Positions 9,003 to 18,756 of a DNA stretch of 64,000 nt are shown piece by piece. The notes under the pieces are model-generated. The model ran no database searches and was not told the origin of the DNA. It worked only from the letters and a program-made list of their open reading frames with translations. This DNA is from Vinca minor. Its lineage: Eukaryota > Streptophyta > Magnoliopsida > Gentianales > Apocynaceae. Every line of letters starts with the position of its first letter. Positions within the stretch are counted from its first letter, which is position 1. The position numbers and the translations under genes are program-made. The stretch is from positions 5,128,501 to 5,192,500 of the forward strand of contig JAOCZM010000011.1 in assembly GCA_026122235.1 (NCBI GenBank), given 5' to 3'.

Positions 9003-11665
9003 ATGGCACTCGAATGTCCAATGAGATTGTATTTACATTTCGACCACAATATAGTTTACGAATATGGGGGTTACCCCCGTTTCGCCGAGCCTAGCGAAAA
9101 AAGTTTTGAAGTTATACAAAGGATTTCATTGAGACAACTTTGCCATAGAATATGTCGCACGAAGGGAGTCGAGCTTTATCTTGTCAATGTTCGACTAATA
9201 ATGATCCAGTCCATTCTTCATGCCGACGTTCAACATGGTGGCGTACGATGTTGTAAACCTTAATGAGGAAGAAGGTTTAGAGAGTTTGTGGGAATCAAAC
9301 GGATTTCAAACTCGAGGATTCAAATGTTGGTGCCACTGTTCGAACTCTGTGCGGAGACATTCGAGATAGCTTTGTAATACCGACAACACATTTTGCACGG
9401 AGCCATATTTTGTTCACGAACCATATTTTTCGAGCCAAATCCATTACCAAATATGCCCCCACCGTCTACTTACGAACCCTCTAATGATAATTCGGTCATG
9501 GATTCTTTGGGTCCAATATCCGACATTGACGGCGTTCGGAAGCGGAAGGCGACTTCGCCGACGATAGTGCGGAGACCACGAGGGCGACGGGGGTCGAGGA
9601 AGACGCACGAGGGTGTAGCGGAAGATGCGACCCCGAAATCCCGACAACAAACCGGTGGACTAATGGTCGAAGAGGGGACACAGAGCACGAACCGACTCCC
9701 TCACTACTCTGCTGCGGCCATTCCAGAATGGAATGTTCCATCGTACTGGTAACTATGCAAATTTTTTCCTGTTGGAATGATATGGGTTCCATGGAACCCG
9801 AGTACACGAAATCACATACGGTGGACAAAAAAAATTAAAACATGGAATCCCGATATTCCGAGAAATTTGCTTGGGGATGCAATTCAAGGATAAAGCGCGA
9901 GGCAATGTTGGGCTGTGAACGTGTGGCATGACAAGGTGGCATTAAGGGAATGGAAAAGAGAGAGGAGCAACAAACAATGGTTCAGTGGGTCTGTAGAAAT
10001 TCAACCGAAATTGCCCGATGCGGTTAGTACGTTCGCGTAAATCATAGCGAGAGTGGATGGAATGTGGAAGGTTACAAAGCTTAACCGGGGGCCACTTTCG
10101 CTTGATGGACCAGAACAAAAAACGCAACATGTCCTCCAGCTACATCGGGATAAAAATTCTACACCTTGTTCGAGCGAGATCTCGAAATATCCATTAAATT
10201 GATTAGAGTTGCTTGTACGATGATATGAATTTGACTTGTACTATAGAAAAAGCTTGGTATGCCCATGAAACGCTTTATAGAAACACTTTTTGGTACTCGG
10301 CATTCAACTTTTCGAGTACTGCCGCATTATATCCAGGGCATTAAAAGATTCGAGCCGGGTATGATAGTCAAATTTCTCTACCACCCTCGAAAGCAGATAA
10401 TGGGCGAAGGTGTTCGAGTCATTGTTACGGACTTTTCAACCGTTGGTTGGCGGTTACCGTGAGTGCCGGCCCATAATTTCGAGTTGATGGGACACACCTT
10501 AGGGGAATTATAAAGGGACTCTCCTGGGTTGCAAGCACTACGGATGCTAACAACTGATTTTACCCTCTGCTTTTGCATTGAGTCGATTTGACTTGGGACG
10601 TGGTTTCTTAGTCACTTGAGGGAACATGTTGTCAAAGACCTTCAAGTGTGTCTTATCGGCGATTGTCATGCCGGCATTCTTAGTGCCGTGGCAACCCTCA
10701 CCGGATGGCAACCCCCCAAAGGCGGTGCACATCTTGCCTTAGGCATTACGAGTCCAATTTCCACACTCATGCAAAAAACAAAGAATTGAAAGATTATGTG
10801 TGGATTCTGCAAAGCCAATCGAAAAAGGTTAAGTGCGATCTTTATCTAGAGCGTATAAAACAAAAAAAGATGAGGATGCGTTTAGTCGGTTAATGCAACA
10901 ACGAAAGAGTTGTGGACTACGGCATACGACGGGGAATGCGTTTCGGTTGCATGACTACAAACATGTCGAGGCGCTTAATAGCGTTCTAAAGCGATCTAGA
11001 GCGCTGCCTTTGAAAGCGCTCGTGGATATGATATTTTTAAACTTGTACATTATTTTGACAAACACCGGCAAGACGCAAATGGTTGTCAAACGCCTTTCCA
11101 CTAAGAGGATATGGGAGCGGTATTTCGCGTACGAAGAAAAAGCGGCAACTCTTCTTGTAAACCGACACCACATGGACCAAGGTATCTATAGGGGTCATGT
11201 CCCGACATAGAGGACCCGGCCAAGGTGGAAAAAGCGTACACGGTCAACTTATCGGTTCGTAGGGTGTAGTGCGTGATAAGTGGGCTGCTTATTCGGTTCC
11301 CATGCTCCCGTGTCATTGCCGTGTCCAAATCGATAATGCGGGATGCTTCTCGATTCATCCACCCCCTGTCTATTCTCTCGAACATTATAGGAATACTTAC
11401 AAGTCTATTTTATATCCTGTACTGATCCCAGTTCATTGGAGATCCCCCATTTTGATTTGACATATCACCCACCTAACATGAAAGCTACGCGAGTGGGTGC
11501 GACCTCGAAAGGCGGAGATACCAAATGCCTATGGACCACGAGAGAGCAGGGGGCACTCGAAAGAGGGAAAAGAAGTGCGGCCACTGTATAGCGAGTCGGT
11601 CACAACCGGGAAGACTTGCCCCATGTTAGCATCATCTTCGACAACCACCCCCACCCTCCACGGTA
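9003..11665 (+). pseudogene. MuDR-type Mutator transposase relic
   Basis: Fragments lie in the order expected for a MuDR transposase. An N-terminal MALECPMRLYLHFDHN start is followed by a charged linker with KRKATSPTIVRRPRGRRG, then FKDKE-type MULE DNA-binding region words near 9890, KAWYA-like residues with IKRFEPGMIVKF near 10.35 kb and GCKHYGC/ATDANN-like words near 10.52 kb. These lead to the catalytic-core context (ISDCHAGI-like near 10.66 kb, YESNFHTHAKNKELKDYVW), HVEALNSVLKRSRALPLKALVD, and a C-terminal zinc-knuckle region (KCGHC, GHNR-TCP) near 11.57-11.62 kb. Many frameshifts and stops are present, so the element as written cannot encode active transposase. Such enzymes cut and paste DNA at long TIRs and leave 9-bp duplications. 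Confidence 0.85.
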
Positions 11666-12314
11666 ATTGTATTTAAATTCTCAGAATTGTAATAGTTTAG
11701 AATTTATAAAATTGTTGTGAATGTTCTCGATTTTTCCCGGTCTCAATTTCTTCGAACATCTTACATTTCAAATACAAATTATTAAAGTTAGCGTAATAAA
11801 TCGAAAAAAATCATCATTCCGACCACTGTAATCAAGGATATCGTAAGAAGTTTGGATGAATTTTTACATGGTCACCCGAGGTGTAATCTAGAAAACACAA
11901 CAAACTCATCCCACCCTCAAAAAATAATGTGATCGCTGACCTTCGTCTCTAGTCACTTGCGGTGTCAATTTATTTACTGAGTGAAGGTTGCGCATGTGTA
12001 GTACTCGAGGGATTCAAGTCTGCATTCTAACACGCCATTGCATGTATTGCGGACATATCCACTTGTACACGGGAAACAACATTACAACACATAAATGTAA
12101 AATGAGCGATTTTAATACAAAAATTTTAATATTACAAAATGTACCGGTTTTGAAAGTCCCGAAATATGTTTTGTAAATGTCTATTCGAAAACTCTGCGGG
12201 GAAAAATGCCCCAGTCCCGGGGATACGATAATTCACCCTTCGAGTAACCTATCCAGGGCCCTCACTTAACAAAAAATATCTAATACATTCATGGGTGATG
12301 GTATAAAATGAACT
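11666..12314. other. AT-rich spacer inside the MULE, no gene resolved
   Basis: Lies between the transposase relic and the minus-strand B3-like relic. Short open frames are present but none shows a recognisable motif. The 3' ends of the two convergent relics probably fall here. Confidence 0.3.
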
Positions 12315-12640
12315 TTATTTGTGGGGACGAAGATTGTTGTCACGCAAAAATTGTTGCAAACCTCCGTCTAGGTAGTAGGTGTCATCTATTTTGTTTACAT
12401 AAACGCACCATTGAGTCCCATGAGTCGTCCTTGGATAGACAGAATTTGCTAGCACGAGACCGGTTTGCTCCAACCAACTTGTGTACTTGATTTGGAAGGC
12501 GCTACACATCAAAATTATGAGTTAGATAGCTGAACACATTTCATACTGATAAAAAAATTACTCATTACAAAATACAATACTACCATTTTTCCATCGGTTT
12601 GATTTCAGACCGCAATTGTAAATTGGTATACGAAATACTC
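12315..12640 (-). pseudogene. Possible B3-like DNA-binding protein relic, convergent to the transposase
   Basis: Two minus-strand frames join into a B3-like order: RLPNQVHKLVGANRSRASKF, then DDSWDSMVRL in one frame, then DDTYYLDGGLQQFLRDNNLR in the next. B3 domains show a similar pattern of basic strand, W-x-V strand and GW-x-x-F-x-x-x-N-x-L. Upstream on the same strand an ATG-bearing exon near 12.6 kb (MNPYRKSISYTNLQLRS) precedes a possible donor. One frameshift separates the halves. The second gene of maize MuDR (mudrB) also lies convergent to the transposase gene, but that protein is not B3-like. The identification is tentative. Confidence 0.35.
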
Positions 12641-12649
12641 TTCCGGTAG

Positions 12650-13234
12650 GGATTCATTTAGCTATTCATTTTCAAAGCTAGTAATATGGAGGATAGGGTT
12701 TTTAAGGGTTTGAGAAGGTTGTATGTTGTGGAGTGGAGAGGTTTGGAGGGGTTTTTATAGATGTGGTTGGAAATTGTAAAATTATTTTTTTTATTGGACA
12801 AGTCTCCGAAAACCGGTCATAAATGCGCACGAATTTGCCAAAACCGTTCGAAATTTTTTTTGGGTCAAAAAAAGCAAAAGTGAGAAGTGACTACATGCTG
12901 CAAATTGGGTGGAAGTTGAGGACGGAAGTGGGAATTCCGTCCTCAAAGTCACGGACAAAAGTTAGGGGTTTTAGTAGGGTATTTTTTGGCGGGGACCATA
13001 ACGAAGTCCCACTTCAGTTCAGGGGACAATAACGGAAGTGGGACTTCCGTTATGGCCCACGTGGCACTCGCAGCGTGGGAAAGCGCCACGCCAGCCCATA
13101 ACGAAGTCCCCACTTCCGTTATGGCCCCGGGACGGAAGTGGGACTTCCGTTATGGACAAAAATGTTTGTCCCACTTTTCCGGGTGCCATGTTATGACTGA
13201 TCTGGGAAAAACGGGCCAAGCCCATGCAAATCCC
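12650..13234. repeat. Right terminal inverted repeat with palindrome array
   Basis: The inner half is the inverted copy of 7440-7860. The outer half (12.98-13.23 kb) is the inverted copy of 3699-3950, with at least four ATAACGGAAGT/ACTTCCGTTAT palindromes and a GCGTGGGAAAGCGCCACGC stretch. It ends GCCCATGCAAATCCC. Confidence 0.8.
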
Positions 13235-13242
13235 CGTTTTGG

Positions 13243-14447
13243 GGTTTGCATTAGACTGTCACTGATTTAGCAGAAAGCACAAAACATGGTACTGAAAAAT
13301 TTGGGGAAAATATTTTTGTCCGAACGGAAATTGGATCCGAAACGGACGTGAAAATTCTGTCCCGACTGACGTGAAATTTTTTTGGTCCGTTTCGGTCCGG
13401 GACGGAAGTTCCCAAGCTTGTTTTTCATTTTCAAGAAAGGACCCATGCATTCTTTGTTCTCAAGCCAAAATCATTATACTATTATCTTTATTTTAATCTT
13501 ACTACATTCCTTTTCAAATATACTAATATTTAAAGTGCAACCTTTACCAAGATAATTATTCAGTTGATAATTTTTTTCCATTAAACTCGATGCTCTTTTT
13601 TATAATTTACAATTAATTTGATCCTGGAGTGAAGTTTTATACAGGAGTGAACTTTTCAAAACCTTACTTGAGAGAAATCAAATTCCTTTCACTTAGTAAC
13701 TCATGATAGTATATGCTAATAGGATATCTACTATAGCTATTTTTTGTGTTCCACTTTCCAAATATATGAACCAACTAAACCGGTTGAGATAACATACAAA
13801 TATATCCACCAATTAATACTTTAAGAAACCGCACCTAGCATAACTATTATTTGTGTGATTTTATGCATGCACTTCTTATGCTTGCAAATTCACAAGTAAC
13901 GTCATCTTATTGTAATTGTGGATTTGCAAGATACTTTCCGTGCGAATTTGATTATCTCATATGCCTTATTAATATGTCTGGAATTGAATGTCGCATTTCT
14001 AAGTTTAGTTAAAATTTTAAAGCAAGATTTCAAGTGTATTTTAAGTCAAATGTAATCATTAAAATTTAGTCAAATTAAAACGGAAAATTCAAATTCGAAC
14101 ATATAGAGTAAAAAATGAGAAGGAAAATATTTCCCATTAGAAAGAAAAGAAAATGGTGGCGGATCCAAAAAGTACGGCGTGGAATAGGCACTCTTATTTT
14201 ACTTGGTTTCTTTTCTACTATATTGTAGTTTTCCATTACCTAATTGATGATTCAACTACATCTATATATATATATATATATATTAGGCTTGGGAACGGAA
14301 GTTCAACTTTCGTCCCCCAAAAAAATCCACGTCAGCCAGCCTCTTGATGCCACGCTAACTTCCGTTCCGGACAAAAATGATGCCCCTTAAATTTTTAATG
14401 CCATATTTTGTGCTTTATGCAAAATCAGTGACAGTCTAATGCAAACC
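13243..14447. mobile_element. Non-autonomous MULE-like element abutting the composite element
   Basis: Its ends are long inverted repeats. GGTTTGCATTAGACTGTCACTGATTT-type sequence from 13243 runs through AAAGCACAAAA, TTTTTGTCCG(A)ACGGAA and GGACGGAAGTTCCCAAGC to about 13420. The inverted copy occupies about 14283-14447, starting GCTTGGGAACGGAAGTT and ending AGTCTAATGCAAACC. The interior is AT-rich with no coding motif and an AT microsatellite near 14.27 kb. It uses the same ACGGAAGT word as the neighbour. No target duplication was recognised. Confidence 0.7.
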
Positions 14448-15250
14448 TCTTTTATTTTTCTTCAAATGTGCCTTCTTTGATCAGACAGATTTTAAATCGT
14501 GGAAAGTACACATGTGAGGTAGCATGGACTTGAGGGTGGGAATAGCTAGATAGACATATAATGGACCCCACAATATTCCAGTGAGGATCTGCTTAGGTCA
14601 TGTAATTAAACTGAAGAGTTCAAATTCAGATCCAAACTCATGAGACTCAATTTGAGTCTAGATAGAATTTTCTATGCTCAAATCTAGATTGGGTCTGGAC
14701 TCATATGGGTAGGATCCAAGCCAAGTATGGGACCCAAAAGTTGTGGGTCTAAATTATAATTGTATAGACTCAAGATACCCAATGACCCAAAGACCCAATT
14801 AAGATTATTTTTTTATTTTTTTTTTATATGAACCCAACAATATGATGATAATGTTAATGAACGGTGCATATTATTTTTCACAAAATATTTCGCTAATAAT
14901 CGTTATTTATTTTATTTAAAAAAATATTCACGTTTCAATCAATAACATTGAGTATCAATAAAATTATAAGTAAAATTAGTGAATGGGCCCAAGTTAGATC
15001 CAATACCCAATGTAGTTGAGTTCGAACTCTAGTTCAAAATATCTAGACTCAATCAAATAAAAATCCAACTTAGATCTCAATTTAGTGGGCCTGAGTCTGA
15101 ACTCAATATTTTAGACTCAATTGACAATTCTAAATCCTCTATGGTCTCTATGTGGAATTTGAATATGAAAAATTTCTACTCACCCTCAAATCTTACCAAC
15201 ATACTATGTATCATGTTTGAGCTACAAAACAATTTTTCAATTTGATTTTC
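14448..15250. other. AT-rich intergenic stretch with repeated GACTCAA words
   Basis: From about 14.62 to 15.13 kb the words GACTCAA, TTGAGTC and CCAAACTC recur in both orientations, as in a degraded inverted-repeat element. No coding potential and no clean termini were found. Confidence 0.3.
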
Positions 15251-15261
15251 ATTTTGATTCT

Positions 15262-15735
15262 TGTAAATGGCTCTCAGTGTCAAGTTCGTCTCTAAACTTT
15301 CAGCAACGTCCCTAACAATGGGTCGTAGTGTTAATTACGTCCCTGAAATTTCATAAATGTCAACCTCATCCCTAAAAATGACCCTCCTATTCCAAAAAAG
15401 TTCTTCCGTCGTTGACTATATTTATACTAACAAAGATTAAGTGAAAATTGTAAATTCTCGTAAACGAAATTCAAAATCAAACTGCAAAAAAATATATACA
15501 AAAAACTTTTACAGATCGCAACATCACTTGGTATAGAGGTTATATAGATTGCCATTTCTAAAAATTCAGGGACGAACTTGACACTTCGAGTCATTTTTAG
15601 GGACGAGGTTGACATTTCTGTAATTGCAGGGACGAACTTGACAATGCGAATCATTTATAAGGATAATTTTGACATTTTTAAAATTTCAAAGATGAACTTG
15701 GAGTGCAAGCCATTTACAAGGATCAAACTAAAATT
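15262..15735. mobile_element. Fold-back repeat, family shared with 50.8 kb
   Basis: Phrases such as GACGAACTTGACACTTCGAG and their complement (CTCTCAGTGTCAAGTTCGTC) alternate inward from both ends, so the segment can fold back. A second copy at 50812-51184 shares internal words (AGATCGCAACATCACTTGGTA, AAAGATTAAGTGAAAA, GTTGACTA) in the same order. Confidence 0.6.
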
Positions 15736-16132
15736 CACCTCATATTTAATGATAAGAGTATCATAGCAATGAGTGATATGGGATTTGGTAAATAAAAATA
15801 AAATTACAACTATTTGCAAAAGCATACTATTGATCATGGGATAAAAGTGGTCATATTTTGGTAATACAATAATATTATTTGTTATGCATTTTATTCAATA
15901 AAAGTTTGGTGAAATACATATATAAAGGTTGAAATAAATCAGCTGGCAACATTACCATTTTAGTTTTCAATAAAATACAATATCAGTAGCCTTTTGACTT
16001 GAGTAAGGATAGCATTGAGATTCTAATCGATTTTTTTTTTTTTTTTCCGGGTTTGAGAATTAGTGCCAAAATCTGATGATTCTATTTCCGGATATTTCTC
16101 CTAAATTGATGAGATTATCACGCTGCCACGCC

Positions 16133-16271
16133 GGGTGAAAATCCCCATTCCTATCCCCATCCCTTTCCCCAACCAATCCAAATTTACTATATAAATATTT
16201 TTTCTAATTATATATACACATGGTGAATTGTGATTGCTGGGGATAGGAACGGGGACAGAGGATTTTTTGCC
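16133..16271. mobile_element. Mutator-type MITE with 9-bp target duplication
   Basis: The termini are GGGTGAAAATCCCC and the inverted GAGGATTTTTTGCC. The body includes CCCCAACCAATCCAAATTTA and a palindromic ATATAAATATTTTTT. Perfect 9-bp duplications TGCCACGCC flank it at 16124-16132 and 16272-16280. A sister copy is at 52437-52593 in the YSL gene. Confidence 0.8.
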
Positions 16272-16280
16272 TGCCACGCC

Positions 16281-17298
16281 TAAGAGATATATTTATTAAC
16301 TAATTTATCCCTAAATCATTTTCTACTGTTTTCATTTTTGACCAAAATGTATAATTTTCATACAACTCTCTATTAACCAGTCTTAAAATTATTAATTTAT
16401 AAATGTAGTAAAAGAGATAAACCTCTATTCCAAAATCATGAACAAAGAGTCTCCTCATTTAAATGTTATTTTAGTCATTCTCCTTAATATATTAATTTTT
16501 GTGAATTTTTTTAAAATAATTTATATTTTAAATGGGAAAGAGTATTGTTTAGAACTGCAAAAAACGTGACAATGATATTAACTCAGCCGCTTACCTACAA
16601 TTACTCCTCACTCACTATTACATTCTCATTTATGATTTGTAATGTATGTTATTTTCTGTAACTCTAAATGATTTATAAATGCATGGACGCAACTAATTAA
16701 GGGTTAAGAGTGGAGGTGCATGGGACTATATTTATTAATTTTATAGTCTTTCAACAGTATTTTTTTTTCCTAATTTGCCTCCGTCATATGTAGATCCGAC
16801 ATCACGAAGTTATTACCTCCGTCCAATATTATTTGTAACATTTGTACTTTTTTTACATATACTAAAGAAATGATTGAAATCGAATTATTATGAAGAAAAA
16901 AAAGTTCAATTCTCCTATTTTTTGTTTTTCTATTTTGTCTGATTAAAAATAAACTTATTTAATCTAACAATATTATATATCAGATCACCCCAATTATACT
17001 ATAATCCACAAATAATTCTATGAATTAGAATACAATCCATAATCATAATATTTTCCAAAGTTAAAAATTCAAATAAAAATACATAACCAGAATTTCGATC
17101 ACATTTCAATATAAATATTCAGAACTGTTGCAAATTGTGATGAAAAGAGAAGTAAATGACAGAATAATGATATGTTTTATAACTTTTATTCATATACTTT
17201 AATATATGATGATAAAATAAGGATAAAAATTTAGTTTTAGATGTGAACCGATCAAAAGGTTAACAAAATCATTTATATACAATATATTTATTTATTTA

Positions 17299-17300
<2 letters not shown>
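16281..17300. other. AT-rich intergenic stretch, no gene seen
   Basis: No coding motif. A TTACCTCCGTCCAATATTAT word near 16815 resembles one end of a Stowaway-like MITE, but a matching partner end was not found. Confidence 0.3.

Positions 17301-17331
<31 letters not shown>
17301..17331. repeat. AT microsatellite, left flank of copia insertion
   Basis: (AT)n immediately before TGTTGG of the left LTR. A second AT run starts directly after the right LTR, so the element landed inside an AT microsatellite and its 5-bp duplication (ATATA) cannot be told from the repeat. Confidence 0.85.
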
Positions 17332-17336
<5 letters not shown>

Positions 17337-17974
17337 GAGAAATTGTTTTTCTCAAAGAATTAGTGTGTAATTAATGTGTCGTGAGGACATAATTGAGCTA
17401 ATATATTTATATGTTACACCGCTCGGTTTTGAATGTTATTGAGTTTATCACGAAGTGGGTTGCGCAAGCTTCGTGATGATATATGACATGTGAGAAAACC
17501 AATTATTGGTGTGAATGATAAATTGGTATAAAGTGGGGTTAATGCAATGTGGTAAATGGGTTTTAAGTTGCACATCCCACATGGGAAACCCATGAAAGAG
17601 AAAAACACTTTATATGTTAAAGTGGTTTATTTGGGTTTAAATTGTATTACCACTATTATGCCTAAAGTGATAACCTCGTAGTGCGCCGCGCAGGGGGGTG
17701 CAAAGCGAAAGGTCTGTTGATACCAAATTAGCTTGAACTTGTGTGCGGCGCGACTGCGTCTGCGAATGTCGGGACCAAAACTTCATGGGCTGATCAGTAG
17801 AGTTTTGCTACGATTTAATTTTTTGAATTTCAAAGACATCTTTGGACTTATTGTTCTTTATGCAGTCAAGGCATTAAGGCTGAGTAATGCCATTGCTGCT
17901 GTATACAGTCAGCATTAAGGTTGGCATTAAGCTCTGAGATAATGCAATAGTTTATTCTGATTTATTTTCTTGCC

Positions 17975-17982
17975 TATAAAAG
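17975..17982 (+). promoter_or_regulatory. TATA box in left LTR
   Basis: TATAAAAG in the context TTGCCTATAAAAGGCAGAG, the expected Pol II start context of a plant LTR. The right LTR keeps TATAAAAAG at the equivalent place. Confidence 0.6.
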
Positions 17983-18294
17983 GCAGAGCAAGCTGCCAGA
18001 AGGAAGCCATCCGAAATCCTCCCTTCCCCACTGCATTCTGCTATTTTTTTTTTATTCTGCATTTCATACATTCTGAGAGTTCTGCTGTTACTACAAAGAT
18101 TCGCAGAATCTGCTTTTTCTTACGCTTGGGAAAAAGCAGTGAGTTTGAGCGTTGTACCTTGGAGTTCGGTGTTCAAGGAGTGCCAGAAGCTGATAAGGCA
18201 GGACATAGTGAACTTAAGGGGAAGCGGTAGACTGCTGTCTCGTCCAGGAGAAAATCCAAACCGGTTAAGGTTGCAGTAATTTAATTTTTTCATT

Positions 18295-18720
18295 GCAGTA
18301 TAATTTTCAGTGCAGGAAAAATTATTTTACTGTTCAGAAAAATATTTTTCCAGTGCTGATAATATTTTATTACTACAGAATTTCAGTGCAGAAAATTAAT
18401 TTTACTGTCCAGAAAAATTATTTTCCAGTGCAGAATTAATTTTATCAGTGCAGATTTTTTGTGCAGAAAGTTATTTTACAGTCCAGAATTAATTTTATCA
18501 GTCCAGAAAATTATTTTCCAGTGCAGAATTAATTTTATCAGTGCAGATTTTTTGTGCAGAAAGTTATTCTACAGTCCAGAATTAATTTTATCAGTCCAGA
18601 AAATTATTTTCCAGTGCAGAATTAATTTTATCAGTGCAGATTTTTTGTGCAGAAAGTTATTCTACAGTCCAGAATTAATTTTATCAGTCCAGAAATTTAT
18701 TTGTCCAGTCTAGAAATTAT
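18295..18720 (+). repeat. Tandem repeats of ~93 bp inside the left LTR
   Basis: Units read TTTTTTGTGCAGAAAGTTATT, TACAGTCCAGAATTAATTTT, ATCAGTCCAGAAAATTATTTT and CCAGTGCAGAATTAATTTTA, about 2.7 times plus degenerate upstream units. The same array is in the right LTR (about 24.68-25.08 kb), so it was present before insertion. Confidence 0.85.
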
Positions 18721-18756
18721 ATTTCAATTTAAAGGGATAAAAGTAAATCTCCAACA

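Larger units (their letters stand above)
3699..13234 (+). mobile_element. Composite Mutator-like element region carrying PMD, Myb/SANT-like, MuDR and B3-like genes
   Basis: The outer ends are inverted copies. GGGATTTGCATGGGC at 3699 and its complement ending at 13234 are each followed inward by a TTTTTCCCAG stretch, by GGACAAAC and TTTTTGTCCATAAC, and then by the palindrome array. Between them lie tandem repeats, a decayed PMD gene (4.8-7.1 kb), an internal TIR-like block (7.44-7.86 kb), a Myb/SANT-like relic, a MuDR transposase relic (9.0-11.7 kb), a B3-like relic on the minus strand and the right TIR (12.65-13.23 kb). No 9-bp target duplication was found, so the ends may have been rearranged. 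The internal block equals the inner part of the right TIR, so this could be one element with duplicated ends or a MULE inserted beside or inside a PMD element. Confidence 0.7.
17332..18756 (+). repeat. Left LTR of copia element
   Basis: 1425 bp, TGTTGGAGAAATTG to AAATCTCCAACA. A TATA box (TATAAAAG) sits at 17975-17982, upstream of a likely transcription start. The 3' third (about 18.30-18.72 kb) is built from CAG(T/A)GCAGAA-rich tandem units of about 93 bp, so a frame read through it repeats a 31-residue peptide; this is not a gene. Confidence 0.9.

Noticed and set aside
3699..13234. 9-bp target duplication for the composite MULE
   Set aside because: The bases outside the inverted ends (CCTTTTATT at the left, CGTTTTGGG at the right) do not match well enough to call a duplication.
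18459..18713. Frame encoding a repeated 31-residue peptide (also at 24823-25077)
   Set aside because: It is the 93-bp LTR tandem array read in frame; present in both LTRs and not a gene.
18295..18720. Possible CRISPR-like array of regular repeats
   Set aside because: The repeats are contiguous without unique spacers, lie inside LTRs and occur in a plant nuclear sequence.
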